NCBI GenBank assembly: GCA_034769895.1
Contig: CM068370.1
Coordinates: forward strand, 39,177,344-39,241,343
Direction of reading: 5' to 3'
Source of the DNA: Magicicada septendecula
Lineage: Eukaryota; Arthropoda; Insecta; Hemiptera; Cicadidae
DNA: 64,000 nucleotides
The position numbers and the translations under genes are program-made. This document shows, piece after piece, positions 1 through 10,168 of this stretch; within the stretch, counting starts at the first letter, position 1, and the number at the start of each line of letters is the position of its first letter. The notes under the pieces were generated by a model. That model did no database searches. It was given only the letters and a program-made list of their open reading frames with translations, and was not told the DNA's origin.

Positions 1-950
1 TTCTTTGTTGTGTGTTGATGACATTATCCACAAGCTAGAAGAATTACTCGATTGTACGTTAAAATATCTTCTGTTACAGTAAAAAGTTACCAAGGTTTCC
101 TGTTTTCTTTTTATTTCCGTTTAAATGTTTGAATTAATAATTCCAGTCATAATTCCAACTTTAACGTCAGCATATATAAATGTAAGACTTTTTTCAGGCC
201 TGCATATGCTGTAAACACAACACAATGTCTAGACAGGTTGGAGGTTGGTAGCTCTAAAGGTACCACTAATTTAATGTATGTGGATTTAACCAGTATAAGA
301 GTGCGTTATATATGTACTGAAAGTAATGGCATAGTCAAATATTGTTGTACAACGTACAGGACAAGTTCAAGACTAAATGTAATATTACTATAGCTTGCAT
401 AACCCACACCTGGGCAAACATAACCTCACCTTGCCTGCATAACTGACTATTACCATAAGGTGACTAATAACTATAAATATGAAAAAATCATGAAACATAC
501 AGATATTCAACAGAATACGGAAAATTGCTGTTAGTGGCATTTATGGAAAGTATCAGTAGATGAATATATTTTTAGGCATGTGAATATAAGTAAATATGTG
601 ATGATTTCTCAAAACTATGCTTTTGTGATAATGTTTTCACAACGATTCATTAAAAAATGAATTGTAGTTACTCAGGTTAACGACAATTTGAAATGACATG
701 AATTTATTACAGTTCTTACAAATGAAAACAAGAAAATTATGATGCTCACTATATTATTATTGAAACGATTTATTATGTAATTTGTATTGAACTGAACTAA
801 AGCAAATAAAACGTTTTGTAGACTTCCAAAACAAAATAAAACTTTCCGATTCTGAACACTTTTTGTTTAGATATTATTGTCAGTATGTTTTATGTACCGG
901 TATGTAATAAATACCCATTTTTACTTAAGTCAATGTGTTTAATGTAAAGG
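1..950. other. AT-rich stretch with no recognisable gene
   Basis: No open frame, RNA gene or familiar transposon is visible. A TATATAAA string near 171 is not followed by a convincing coding exon. The stretch could be intron or 5' flank of the spliced gene whose coding start is at 3419, but nothing in the sequence proves this. Confidence 0.5.
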
Positions 951-1216
951 CAGTGCAGTTCAGCTTGAACAGTAACAGTAACGGAGCCATGTTATGTTGT
1001 GCATGAAATAGATTTGTGGCGGAGGCGGCATAAAAGTAGTTTTATAGTTTCTTGTAAGAAATTTATTTTCAAAACGGATTATATATAATATTTCTGGTTT
1101 GGTCAGTACTGTATTGTATTAAGCCAATACATGACATTCGATATTATTAAAATACACAAAGTAAACTAAAAATCTATTACATAAATGTGTATGTTAACCA
1201 ACTACTGAATATTATT

Positions 1217-1437
1217 AAATACAACTATTATATTAACGACTCGGAACACAACGTTTTTTATAAGTAAAAACAAAGTTTTACCTTACAACCTGAACCGGTT
1301 TTCAACTTTAAAAGGCTTCTTCAGAGGTTGAAGAAGCCTTTTAAATGTGAAAACCGGTTCATGTTGTAATGTAAAACTTTAAGTTTTTACTTATAAAAAA
1401 GGTTGTGTTCCGAGTCGTTAATATAATAGTTGTATTT
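1217..1437. mobile_element. 221-bp palindromic foldback element
   Basis: The two ends are perfect inverted copies for 36 bp (the left begins AAATACAACTATTATATTAA), and the arms stay similar to a centre near 1327. Flanks GAATATTATTA occur at 1208 and again at about 1475, and the sister copy near 1931 lacks the palindrome, so this is a real insertion; 38 bp of extra sequence (1438-1474) came with it or later. The left arm holds a hammerhead-ribozyme-like motif on the minus strand. I infer an inverted pair of Penelope-type terminal repeats or a MITE derived from them. Confidence 0.75.
1286..1330 (-). ncRNA. Hammerhead ribozyme motif (candidate)
   Basis: Read on the minus strand: CAACCT (helix I 5' strand, 1330-1325), CTGAAGA (core, 1324-1318), a weak helix II of about 14 nt, GAAA (core, 1303-1300), ACCGGT (palindromic helix III), TC with expected cleavage after C, then AGGTTG (helix I 3' strand, 1291-1286), which pairs perfectly with CAACCT. 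This order meets the hammerhead consensus CUGANGA...GAAA...NUH. Tiny helix III is typical of hammerheads in Penelope-like elements, which act as dimers. Helix II is the weak point. The matching arm on the plus strand near 1330-1372 has lost the leading C of the core and its helix I. Confidence 0.6.
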
Positions 1438-1590
1438 AGTTAAGTAACGGACACGTCATGGACAACGAAATCCATGAATATTATTATTTGGCCATGCACA
1501 GCCATTTATTATAAACAAACAGTTCAACATAAACATAATATGATTGCAAGGTGGATATCCCTATTTTCACTATGTTAAATTCTGAAATTT

Positions 1591-1688
1591 AATGAAGAAA
1601 GTTGTGTTAGTGGTTAAAATCACAAGCAGAATTATCACTGTTGCACACCACTATATAAAAATTATTCCGATTAGTATTATTCAGATTA
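1591..1688 (-). repeat. Fragment of Penelope-type terminal repeat
   Basis: About 80 bp match 59410-59486 (shared strings AAGTTGTGTTAGTGGTT, GTTGCACACCACTATA, AAATTATTCCGATTAG). The 59.4-kb copy belongs to a Penelope-like element and runs on into a hammerhead motif; here similarity stops at CCGATTAG, within three bases of the predicted ribozyme cleavage point. Confidence 0.65.
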
Positions 1689-2329
1689 TTGAACAGTAAC
1701 AGTAATGGACCCATGTTATGTTGTGCATGAAATAGCTTTGTGGCGGAGGCGGCATAAAGTAGTTTTATAGTTTCTTGTAAGAAATTTATTTTCAAAACAG
1801 ATTGTATATTATATTTCTGGTTTGGTCAGTACTGTATTATTGTATTAAGCCATGACATTAGATATTATGAAAATACACAAAGTAAACTAAAAATCTATTA
1901 CATAAATGTGTATGTTAACCAACTATTTACTGAATATTATTATTTGGCCATGCACAGCCATTTATTATAAACAAACAGTTCAACATAAACATAATATGAT
2001 TGCAAGGTGGATATCCCTATCTTCACTATATTAAATTCTGAAAATTGAGATCCATTTTTCAAAGAAATAAAATATAAAATATAATTTTGTTTTTAATCCT
2101 ACAATATCAGTATTGACACTTGGGAATGCACACGAAATTCAGATTTGGTACTCTTTCACTTTGCCATTCATAGCTGATGTTAAGATGTCCTTCCCATACC
2201 AACAAATAAATGTTGCCAATTCTTATCAGCTTACACAAATGTCTCTTTTCAGTGATATAACACGTCACGTTTTGGATCTGTTAGCTGTTTTTGTATGTCG
2301 TTTGTTTTAGTAATGTGTTATTAAGCTGT

Positions 2330-2379
2330 CAGAAATTATATCAGTGACATGAATCAGAAATTATATCAGTGACATGAAT
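2330..2379. repeat. 25-bp unit repeated twice in tandem
   Basis: The unit starts CAGAAATTATATCAGTGACA and is present at 2330-2354 and 2355-2379 without a difference. Probably replication slippage; no function suggested. Confidence 0.9.
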
Positions 2380-3383
2380 ATCATTGTTACCCTTCATGTT
2401 ACTGGAAAACTCTTGAAAGTGGTTTCAGCGGATCATGCATTCAATCAGGCCCAGTTCTCCTTTTTATATGCAGTTTACAAACTATGAAATATTGTTCCAT
2501 TGTCCATTATGGTATTTCAAGTAATTAAAAATTATAAATTCTACACAATTTCTAATATTATTTGTCAAAGATTTTCTGTTTAAGACCAGATTAAATTTAC
2601 TGCACCCTGAAAGCTATAAATAAGATGAAATGCGTCTTCAGACTAGATAAAGCAGAACAAATATTTCAACTCTTTAAATCTGTCAAACGCTTCAAACTTC
2701 CATTGTAAACAACAGTTTGCTAGTAGTATTATAGTGTATTCCCACAGCTGTCAATTTGGAAGTTATGTGAAACAGAGTATACTGTATAACTTCTGCAAAC
2801 ATTTTGACTGAGGTTTCATAAAAATGTTAGCATCCAGTTGATAAGCAATTGTTGTTTCCTTCTCAAAATAATTCTAAAATTATGTCAAAAGTCTTATAAT
2901 TTCTGATAAATAGGAATTTAAAAACAAAGTCTGTGTCAAAATAAGTAACATGGTGTGACAAACTGATAAACCATTTGTGGACACATGTTTGTATGGCTTC
3001 AAAGAAAAGTGTACCTTTATGGGGAAAACATTTTCCAGGAATCATCAGTATAGTTAGCACTGTAGGTTGAATGCTCTTCTGTACTTTAGCTCATTCTAAT
3101 TACATGTGCAGAAGTAATGTGACTTTTCCTCTACATAAGTGGTCTCGGTATCTCCTTTCAGTCAAGAACACTTTATTGTATTAAATGAAGTACCTTGCCC
3201 ACACTAAGATAAGGCATCCTCATTGGTTAAACTGAGGTCTGACAATGGGAAGACATTATTTATTAATAAAGACATGTGCATTTAATCTAAAAGTGTCCTT
3301 AATCAGATGTTGTTCTTGTGCTCACTTGTGGGTGATGTAGATTTAGTCTTCATTGACTGCCAACTTGTTTTCATTTGTTTCAG
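2380..3383. other. No gene seen; probable intron or 5' flank
   Basis: No coding frame, transposon end or RNA signature was recognised. It ends at a good 3' splice site (TTTGTTTCAG, 3374-3383). Confidence 0.5.
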
Positions 3384-3418
3384 GTGTTAACAAGATCAAT
3401 TTATCGATAATCTGACAA

Positions 3419-3445
3419 ATGGAAGAGATCAAATTTGAGGACAAG
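3419..3445 (+). CDS. Host gene, first coding exon (zinc-finger-gene-like N-terminus)
   Basis: The exon spans about 3384-3445: acceptor TTTGTTTCAG, 35 nt of 5' UTR, then ATG at 3419 and MEEIKFEDK before a GTATAAAG donor at 3446. It ends in phase 0 and joins in frame with the exons at 6095-6154 and 6508-6600, each of which also starts and ends in phase 0. The predicted peptide is short, acidic and lysine-rich with VKKE and IIKEE motifs. From general knowledge, insects such as cockroaches, termites and stick insects have many C2H2 zinc-finger genes whose N-termini are built this way from short phase-0 exons. No zinc finger is present in this window, so the assignment is inference. Confidence 0.6.
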
Positions 3446-3699
3446 GTATAAAGTTTAAAAATAAAAATATATTTTTTGCTGTTTAATGTATGTATTAAAT
3501 TGATACATGTGTTATATACACGTATCGTATACACACATTCATTTCTTATATTAATAAACTGTTTATTTATCATCATATTGATTTGTAATTAATTGCTGTA
3601 CAGAATATGATTTAAACATGTATTCTTTTGTGTAGGGTTCGTATTGACAATATGCATTTTCCATAACCTCCTAACTTTCAAGCAATTCTCTTTCTCCCT

Positions 3700-3990
3700 C
3701 GTCCAATTTAGACTTGTAGTCTGTTTGTTAGTTGCAAATTAGCTTTAAAACTTTTTTTTTGATCTGCCAGTCCTCAGTCTTTGTGTTGACCAATTATGTC
3801 AACATACTCATACTATTCTATCATCACCCATTCTCTTGCGTTGTCCGCTCTGGTAGTCCTGTCCTCTGCAAGTCTTCCTGGTATTCTCCTGAACTCCATA
3901 CTTGTGACATCTCATTTCGCTATTTTGACTTGCATTGTCTCACTCCCAGTTTCTGCAGAATACATCAGTATTAGATGTATTATATGTCTT
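3700..3990 (-). mobile_element. Degraded LINE reverse-transcriptase tail
   Basis: On the minus strand a conceptual reading around 3990-3800 gives a decayed form of the LINE C-terminal pattern (YGAET..., AEM-FLRR--GRT--DR-RN) seen intact at about 47.35-47.45 kb. Heavily mutated, inside the host intron. Confidence 0.4.
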
Positions 3991-4630
3991 ATGTTATACC
4001 TTGTATGTATTATTAGTATTATATGTCTAAAAGTCAATATTAGACATGTAATTGATGTACATATTCAAAACTTTGTGTTTTGTCTCAAATATTTGTTAGC
4101 CAGATAGTAAGAGCCAGGCACACAACTGACTATTCTATGAGTGATCATGACTTGCATTTGAATTTTTTATCTGACCACCCGCTCCTATGCCAAGTGGGGG
4201 AAGTCCAAAATTCACCATTTATTGCCCACTTTTAATGTTGTAACCGTTAGCTATAAAATTGCTTCCTTCAGATTTTATGTACACGACCTACCCGTTCGTG
4301 GGGAGTGAGGTTAACCCTTCTTACTAAGCCACTGCTCTCAAGATTAGTTATAAACAAGTCAGTCAAGGACACGGTAGGCATGCTGCTTTTAACTGTATAA
4401 TTAACAAACTATTAATGTAGAAAGTGTGTTAATAAGTTTACACTACAGTAGACAGTAGATAATTAATTACATTTGACTTAATTAAATTGTTATCTTACTT
4501 TAACATCATTAAAATTCATATCACCCATCATAACTAATAATCTTTAATGCAACAATATATGATGGAAATCTGTTTGAAACATGGCTTTTTGTAGATAAGA
4601 TCATTTATCCTTTCATATACCTTACAGGTA
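3991..4630. other. Intron sequence, nothing assigned
   Basis: No coding frame. A GC-richer patch (about 4160-4330) looks like old repeat sequence but has no second copy in this window. Confidence 0.4.
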
Positions 4631-5230
4631 TATACTAGGGCAATTTGAAAAGTTCATGGCCTAATAATAAAAGACTTACCAGTATTTTTTCGTTTTGAAA
4701 TCACTTTTCATATTTCAGCATAGTCTCCATGTAGTTGAACACATTTGGTTTAGTGATGCTCCAGTGCTTTTATCCCATTGAGAAGTTTGATTGTTCTAGG
4801 TCCTCTGATAACCGTTTACTGCCGCTTTCAGTCATCTCCAGAAAAATCCCTCCCTCACCAGGGAATTTCTGAGTTTTGGGAATAATTAAAATTAAATAGA
4901 GTTAAATCAGGCGAGTGAGTGTGATGTTGCAACAGATTGTATTTCAGCTCAGCTTTTTTTTGCCTTAAAAACAATGCTTGTCTGAGGTCTACCATTATCC
5001 TACTACAAAATTATCTGTTTATATACTAAACCTGGCCCTTTTTTACAAGTATTTTCATTTATTTGGTCTAAAAGGTTAGAATATCACTCTTTATTTTTTG
5101 GCACATCCATGATAATCTCTTAACAACATTCTCTTAGCCACTCAGAAAATCAAGTCATACCTTTCCAACAGACAAAATTGACTTTCCTTTTTTTTGTTTA
5201 CATACTGTAATTAACAATACTGCAGACCAA
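4631..5230 (-). mobile_element. Decayed mariner/Tc1-type transposon
   Basis: The stretch starts GGGCAATTTGAAAAGTTCAT, a typical mariner terminus, and continues with a block around 4715-4790 (AGTCTCCATGTAGTTGAACA) that resembles the reverse complement of a mariner transposase N-terminal region. No open frame survives and the far terminus is not identifiable because a LINE remnant follows. Confidence 0.45.
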
Positions 5231-5690
5231 CATGTTGCTTTACAGCTGTTCATGAGGCAATGTGGTGTCACCTGATGTGTCTGACATGTTTCTCAGACTC
5301 TTCGTATCTTCTTCTTCTTTGACTCTTCCTGAACCACCTTCTTTATCTGTGAGAGCTTACAGCATCCCACAACCGAACAGTCAACCTGGGTACTCTAGTC
5401 TCTGCCTTCCTCTGCAGTACTTCCCACTCACTGGGCGCCCATCAGCAAAGTCATTACTGGGTCTCAACCAATAGTGACCCACCACACTGTCTCATCTTCA
5501 CAAACCTCTCCATTCACCCATTGTTTCTGTTTCCAGAACCTGTTCATTTTTGTTTTCTAATTACTTTTTCCATCCAGTATATTTTTAATATTCTCCTACA
5601 GCAGCAGTTTTCAAATGCTGTGGTTATGTCTTTCACTTTTCCCTATTGTCTAGGTTTCACATGCAGCTTCTATAATAGCATGCTGCAAAC
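5095..5690. repeat. Composite repeat, copy 1 (mariner piece plus LINE tail)
   Basis: About 595 bp recur at 6672-7253 with only a few per cent difference by eye. The unit crosses the junction between mariner-like sequence and the LINE remnant, so the junction itself was duplicated. Copy 1 continues into more LINE sequence to about 5830; copy 2 stops at 7253. Confidence 0.85.
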
Positions 5691-5830
5691 ATAAAAATTT
5701 GAGGAATTTCTTCTTAATTTAAAATCCAGTATTTGACAGTACCAAATTTGTTTTCCATTTGGCCTGTGGTCTGACACTGATTCCTCTCAGTTATCTTTAC
5801 CAGTTTTAATATTTACCTATTTTTGTTCGT
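5231..5830 (-). mobile_element. Degraded LINE C-terminal remnant
   Basis: Read on the minus strand near 5680-5560, fragments such as CCCRRILKIYWMEKV match the conserved region after the reverse-transcriptase domain of insect non-LTR elements (pattern CETW...ENWCYRRILKI-W--KV-N). Many stops. Clade cannot be given. Confidence 0.5.
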
Positions 5831-6094
5831 GATTCTCCTCTTCCCCCATAATAATTTTTTATAATTTCAATAGGCCTAGTGTTCTCAATTTACCTTGTTT
5901 TCTGTAAGTAGAAACCATACCATCAGTAACTCTTAACTCTTAACATCAGTAACTTTTAACTCTTATACTCTCCATGAAATGTTATTACGGTCTTGAACAT
6001 CTTTAAGGTTTCCTTTACAGCCTCTTATAAACCATTCTCGTATAATGGTATTGAATTTGTATAAAAGTAAATTTTAATTCCTTGTTATTTTTAG
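5831..6094. other. Intron, up to a 3' splice site
   Basis: No gene or repeat recognised. It ends with CTTGTTATTTTTAG, a good acceptor in front of the 6095 exon. Confidence 0.5.
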
Positions 6095-6154
6095 GATGCT
6101 TTAACGGTCAGTGTAAAGAAAGAAGCAGATCCAGAAGAGGCTGAGACTGAACAG
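6095..6154 (+). CDS. Host gene, internal exon
   Basis: Twenty codons, phase 0 at both ends, encode DALTVSVKKEADPEEAETEQ. The acceptor TTATTTTTAG (6085-6094) and donor GTAATG (6155) both fit the consensus. The run of K and E and the VKKE core match the neighbouring exons in style, and joining 3445 to 6095 keeps the frame. Exon lengths of 27, 60 and 93 nt are all multiples of three, so exon skipping would preserve frame. Confidence 0.65.
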
Positions 6155-6507
6155 GTAATGTGCATAACCATTATTTAACCCATAGCTAATGTGTTAGGTT
6201 GTTCCGTGTCATGTACCACTAGAGATTTGGATCACATTCGTTTGTAGATATGTCATTAAAAATCAACAGAATACACAAACTGTATCATAGTGTTGTATAC
6301 ATATAAACTACATGAGATTAAGTAAGTAAAATCGCACACTCGTGCGAGCGCGTGCGCGCACACACCATGTAGGTACAGAGGGATATTTATTGCAAAAATT
6401 GATAGGTGATTCTATATATTTCATATTTAGTATTGATCACCTCTTTATATAGTACCCTATAAATCACTGAGAAGACAAAGTAAATTTTATAATTGTTCAA
6501 TTTGCAG

Positions 6508-6600
6508 GATGTATTCCCAGTTATAAATTCTGTCCTAAAAGGAGAACTGGATGTCAAAGAAGAAATCATCAAAGAAGAGAATGAACAGTTTGTTGATCAG
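6508..6600 (+). CDS. Host gene, internal exon
   Basis: Thirty-one codons, phase 0 at both ends, run from DVFPVINSVLK through ELDVKEEIIKEENEQFVDQ. The acceptor is TTCAATTTGCAG and the donor GTATTATAC at 6601. The (V/I)KEE motif and acidic character are what one sees upstream of the finger array in many insect zinc-finger proteins; a SUMO-site-like pattern (I/V-K-E-E) is visible but unproven. About 70 bp into the next intron lies the second copy of the composite repeat. No later exon was found in the window. Confidence 0.65.
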
Positions 6601-6671
6601 GTATTATACATAGTTATAAATTTGTTTATAGTAACAAGCATTTATTGTTATAATGAACAGCATTGTTGTAT

Positions 6672-7253
6672 CATGGCACATCCATGATAATCTCTTAACA
6701 ACATTCTCTTAGCCACTCAGAAAATCAAGTAATACCTTTTCAACAGACAAAATTGACTTTCCTTTTTTTTGTTTACATGACTGTAATTAACTATACTGCA
6801 GACCAACATGTTGTTTTACAGCTGTTCATGAGGCAAATGTGGTGTCACCTGATGTGTCTGACATGTTTCTCAGACTCTTTGTATCTTCTTCTTCTTTGAC
6901 TCTTCCTGAACCACCTTCTTTATCTGTGAGAGCTTACAGCATCCCATAACCGAACAGTCAACCTGGGTACTCTAGTCTTTGCCTTCCTCTGCAGTACTTC
7001 CCACTCACTGGGCACCCATTAGCAAAGTCATTACTGGGTCTCAACCAATAGTGACCCACCACACTGTCTCATCTTCACAAACCTCTCCATTCACCCATTG
7101 TTTCTGTTTCCAGAACCTGTTCATTTTTGTTTTCTAATTACTTTGTCCATCCAGTATATTTTTAATATTCTCCTGCAGCAGCAGTTTTCAAATGCTGTGG
7201 TTGTGTCTCACTTTTCCCTATTGTCTAGGTTTCACATGCAGCTTCTATAATAC
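6672..7253. repeat. Composite repeat, copy 2
   Basis: Second copy of 5095-5690, in the intron following the 6508-6600 exon. It ends at GCAGCTTCTATAAT, where a different repeat (CAGGGCGGCCACTGA) begins. Confidence 0.85.
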
Positions 7254-8701
7254 AGGGCGGCCACTGACCAGGAATAATGTGTGAATTTCATTGACTATGT
7301 GAAAAACTACGTGAATTACGCGTGAATTTTCAGGGAATCCTGGAATTAAAAAAAAAAAGAAATAAAATTATGAGTACGGCATTATTAATATGTTTTTTAC
7401 CAACTGCTGACTACTTTTTTATGTTCGAGAAACGAAAACCACACTGAAATCCTTTATAAACTTGTATTTCAGTAGGAGATGTGAACACCGCCAGCGTTGT
7501 AACACCCCATTTGAACCAGAGATGTCAGTAAAGAATCCGATTCGGGCATGAGCAGTACGCGCACTTTTCCACTCAGCTGCTTTTATAAATTTTAAAATAG
7601 GCAGTGGCTTTTGACAAGCCTAACAATATTTCTGAGGCTGAGTGTTAGAAATATATTAATTAAAAATCATTAATGCGATACATACGTACAAAATATTGTA
7701 TCCAATCCCTAGTCTAACAGAGCCAGTGAACGGAACGGTGTTTTTCTCACATAAAACTATGGTATCTAAGCTGCGTAGTCAGTCGTTCAATTCAAACACC
7801 GTTGTTTATTTTAAATGAGTTCTTTTCATAATTATTAACGAAACCATGTGACAAAATAATTTATTTTAAGTTTTAGATGTAAATAAAAATAATTAATTAT
7901 CATATTGGTAGATTTATAGTTTTAGTAATTAGTTTTATTATATTTAATTTTCCGACCTTTAAAAATGCTTTATCTATAATTTTATAGTACCAAATCGGGC
8001 TTTTCAAACTGTTTCTAACCAAACATAACCTAGCTTTTTTTGTGTTTTGTTACCGGCCTCGTTCGACTTTTAAAGTTACTTTTATTGTTGTTTTTACTTT
8101 TCCGACCTTTAAAAATGTTTCATCTATGAAACATTAGAGGTGACGGTGAAATAGTGAACAATTACCGATTTATAATTTGAATGACTTCCCATGCAAATTA
8201 GTAAAATTAATTTTTTTTAAGAAAACTAAGTGTATAAGACAAATTCCCACATGTAAATTTCTGCATATATCGTATTTTTTCGTAAGTTTTAGTCACTTTT
8301 TTGGACTTCAAAACCTGCTTCAAGACCTGGAATGTGAAATATAATAGGCCTACTAAAATTATTTAACAAGTGTGGGAAGAACTAATAATTCTTTTTTTAT
8401 AGTTAGCATTTAATTTAAAATGAACATTTTCAGTACTGGTTATACTAATCAGAACTTAATTATTTCGGTAAGTGTGTTAGCTTACATGGTCCAAGAGCTG
8501 TTCAGTACACTTTGTAGCAGTGGCGGCTCTAGCGTAGCTCTAGGTTATAAAATGGGTGGGCCTAACCTTGAGTTCGCTGGTATAAATTTGGAGTTTAAAA
8601 TAGTTTTATCAATGACAGAGAGCCAAATTTGGACTGTAATTCCGATTGAATTTATATATTTGTGTTGTGTGAATGTAGTTACTGTATATATTTATGTATA
8701 T
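7254..8701. other. Unassigned repeat-like sequence with two possible transposon ends
   Basis: CAGGGCGGCCACTGACC at 7256 looks like a transposon terminus, and CAGTGGCGGCTCTAGC at 8519 resembles hAT termini, but no matching inverted end was found for either. TTTTCCGACCTTTAAAAATG occurs at about 7950 and 8098. No believable coding frame. Confidence 0.35.
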
Positions 8702-10168
8702 TGTAAAATAACTGTTTGTAGGGGTATTTAGATTGGTAAAACGTTCCCCTTAGTATCGTCCTTCTGACAGAAACGAAAAGCCCCACTGTTGTGAGCGTCA
8801 CTTTGTAACGAAAATGTTTATGTGGGTTGTAATAATTAATAGTTAGTGTTATTTGTGTGTAGCAAGTCGAATTGTACCTTCTCTTACCAATTACGGGTAA
8901 ACCGTATCTCTCTCCGTTTGATTTGAATGTTGCCGCCTCGCCACCTGATTGGCGCACGCCTTTCTGCAGTGTCGACTTGGCTAACGTCTTGTTTTAAGGT
9001 TTTCACTTCAATAAACTCTTATTTATTATCATAAATTATTTGAATCAAACATACAGTGTTGCAGAATGAGAATATTTATTAACACTTTAGTAGATTTCAA
9101 TTACTCTGTGATACATTAAATTTATTTTTAGCACCGGCTATTACACTTGTTCAGTTGGTAGTCAGTTCCAATGCTTGTACACAAGCCGTCTTAACGTTAG
9201 TTTACAATTAAAATGTTTTTACTCAGGGGTGTTAATAAGTCCTTTTGGCTACAGAAATATTTAACTACGGCTAAAACACACAAATTTATAACAATCCGTA
9301 ATACTAGTTACACAAACAAATTAATATCTTAACACATTCAAGTAAGTAATTACCAGTGAGACTTAGTAAAAATTTTGGTTAGGATTTGTCTATTAGAAAT
9401 GTTAATTATTTATTTTATTTTGATTTTAATAATTATCAACTGATTAAGGTTCAAATAGTGATATTACCAATGCATTCAGTTCTAAATCAGAATAGTGATC
9501 AGTGAAGTGAAATAGTTATTTATTAATTTGATCAAAAACTTTGGAATTCGTTTAATGGGATTATTGTTTATACTCATCAATTTTCCGCTGAAGATCCTGC
9601 GATGCCGTCTTCTTCTTCCAGATAGATCCTGCGATGCCGTCTTCTTCTATTCTTCAGAATTTTATTTATCTCGTCCAGACGGTTTTTCTCGTAGACTTCG
9701 GCCTCGTACTCCTTCTGTGATCGTCCGTCTTCTTGAGTTGATATAGGTCCTTATGATCTTCCTTCGGGATCCGTCGTCATCTCTTCTTCGCGGCGTCTTC
9801 TTGGCTTCCTTGGATAATTACGGTTTGTGAGTAAATTTAATAAACAAAATCTTATCCAGGATTCCCTGGGCTGTTATCCTGATCTTCCTTCGGTTTGATT
9901 TAAGTTAAAATTCACTTATTAGTAATAAAATTTTGGTGTGAGAGCTACTCAATCCGCTCTCGGCGTCAGTCAATAATGAACTATAGAAAATCTAACAGTT
10001 TTTTGGCAATAAATTTCTGGTTGCTATGGTTACCTAATAAATTATGCTAATTCTCATTGGTCATTAATTTAAGTCATTGTTATGTTTTAACATCTTTTTT
10101 AGTCTAATTTTACCAAAATATCTTCAAATGAAGATTTCTATCTTATATTAATAGCTAGGGTTATTACA
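8702..10168 (-). mobile_element. LTR element D, downstream LTR
   Basis: Begins TGTAAAATAAC and ends GGGTTATTACA (TG...CA). Blocks at 8746-8790 and 8990-9412 match the other LTR at 14870-15005 and 19093-19418, fixing the pair. About 200 bp (8793-8992) is extra relative to the partner and contains a second LTR-edge-like string. A 32-bp unit (GATCCTGCGATGCCGTCTTC...) is duplicated near 9592-9650. The element is old and broken. Its left edge rests on a diverged alignment. Confidence 0.6.

Larger units (their letters stand above)
952..2040. repeat. Short tandem duplication, two diverged copies
   Basis: Copy 1 runs about 960-1216 and resumes 1476-1590; copy 2 runs about 1689-2040. Both contain the string GTTATGTTGTGCATGAAATA, a GGCGGAGGCGGCATAAA block, and the tail GCAAGGTGGATATCCCTAT. 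Copy 1 is split by the palindrome at 1217-1437, which copy 2 lacks, so copy 2 shows the unfilled site. A 98-bp Penelope-type terminal fragment (1591-1688) sits between the copies. Confidence 0.8.

Noticed and set aside
3796-4107. Hydrophobic 103-codon plus-strand frame
   Set aside because: Its first half is the antisense of a LINE remnant; hydrophobicity reflects T-rich sequence.
6331-6364. GC/CA alternating tract as a Z-DNA or regulatory element
   Set aside because: Short purine-pyrimidine alternation within an intron; no further support.
8420-8731. 103-codon plus-strand frame
   Set aside because: Runs across a hAT-like terminus and into the start of LTR D; not a plausible gene.
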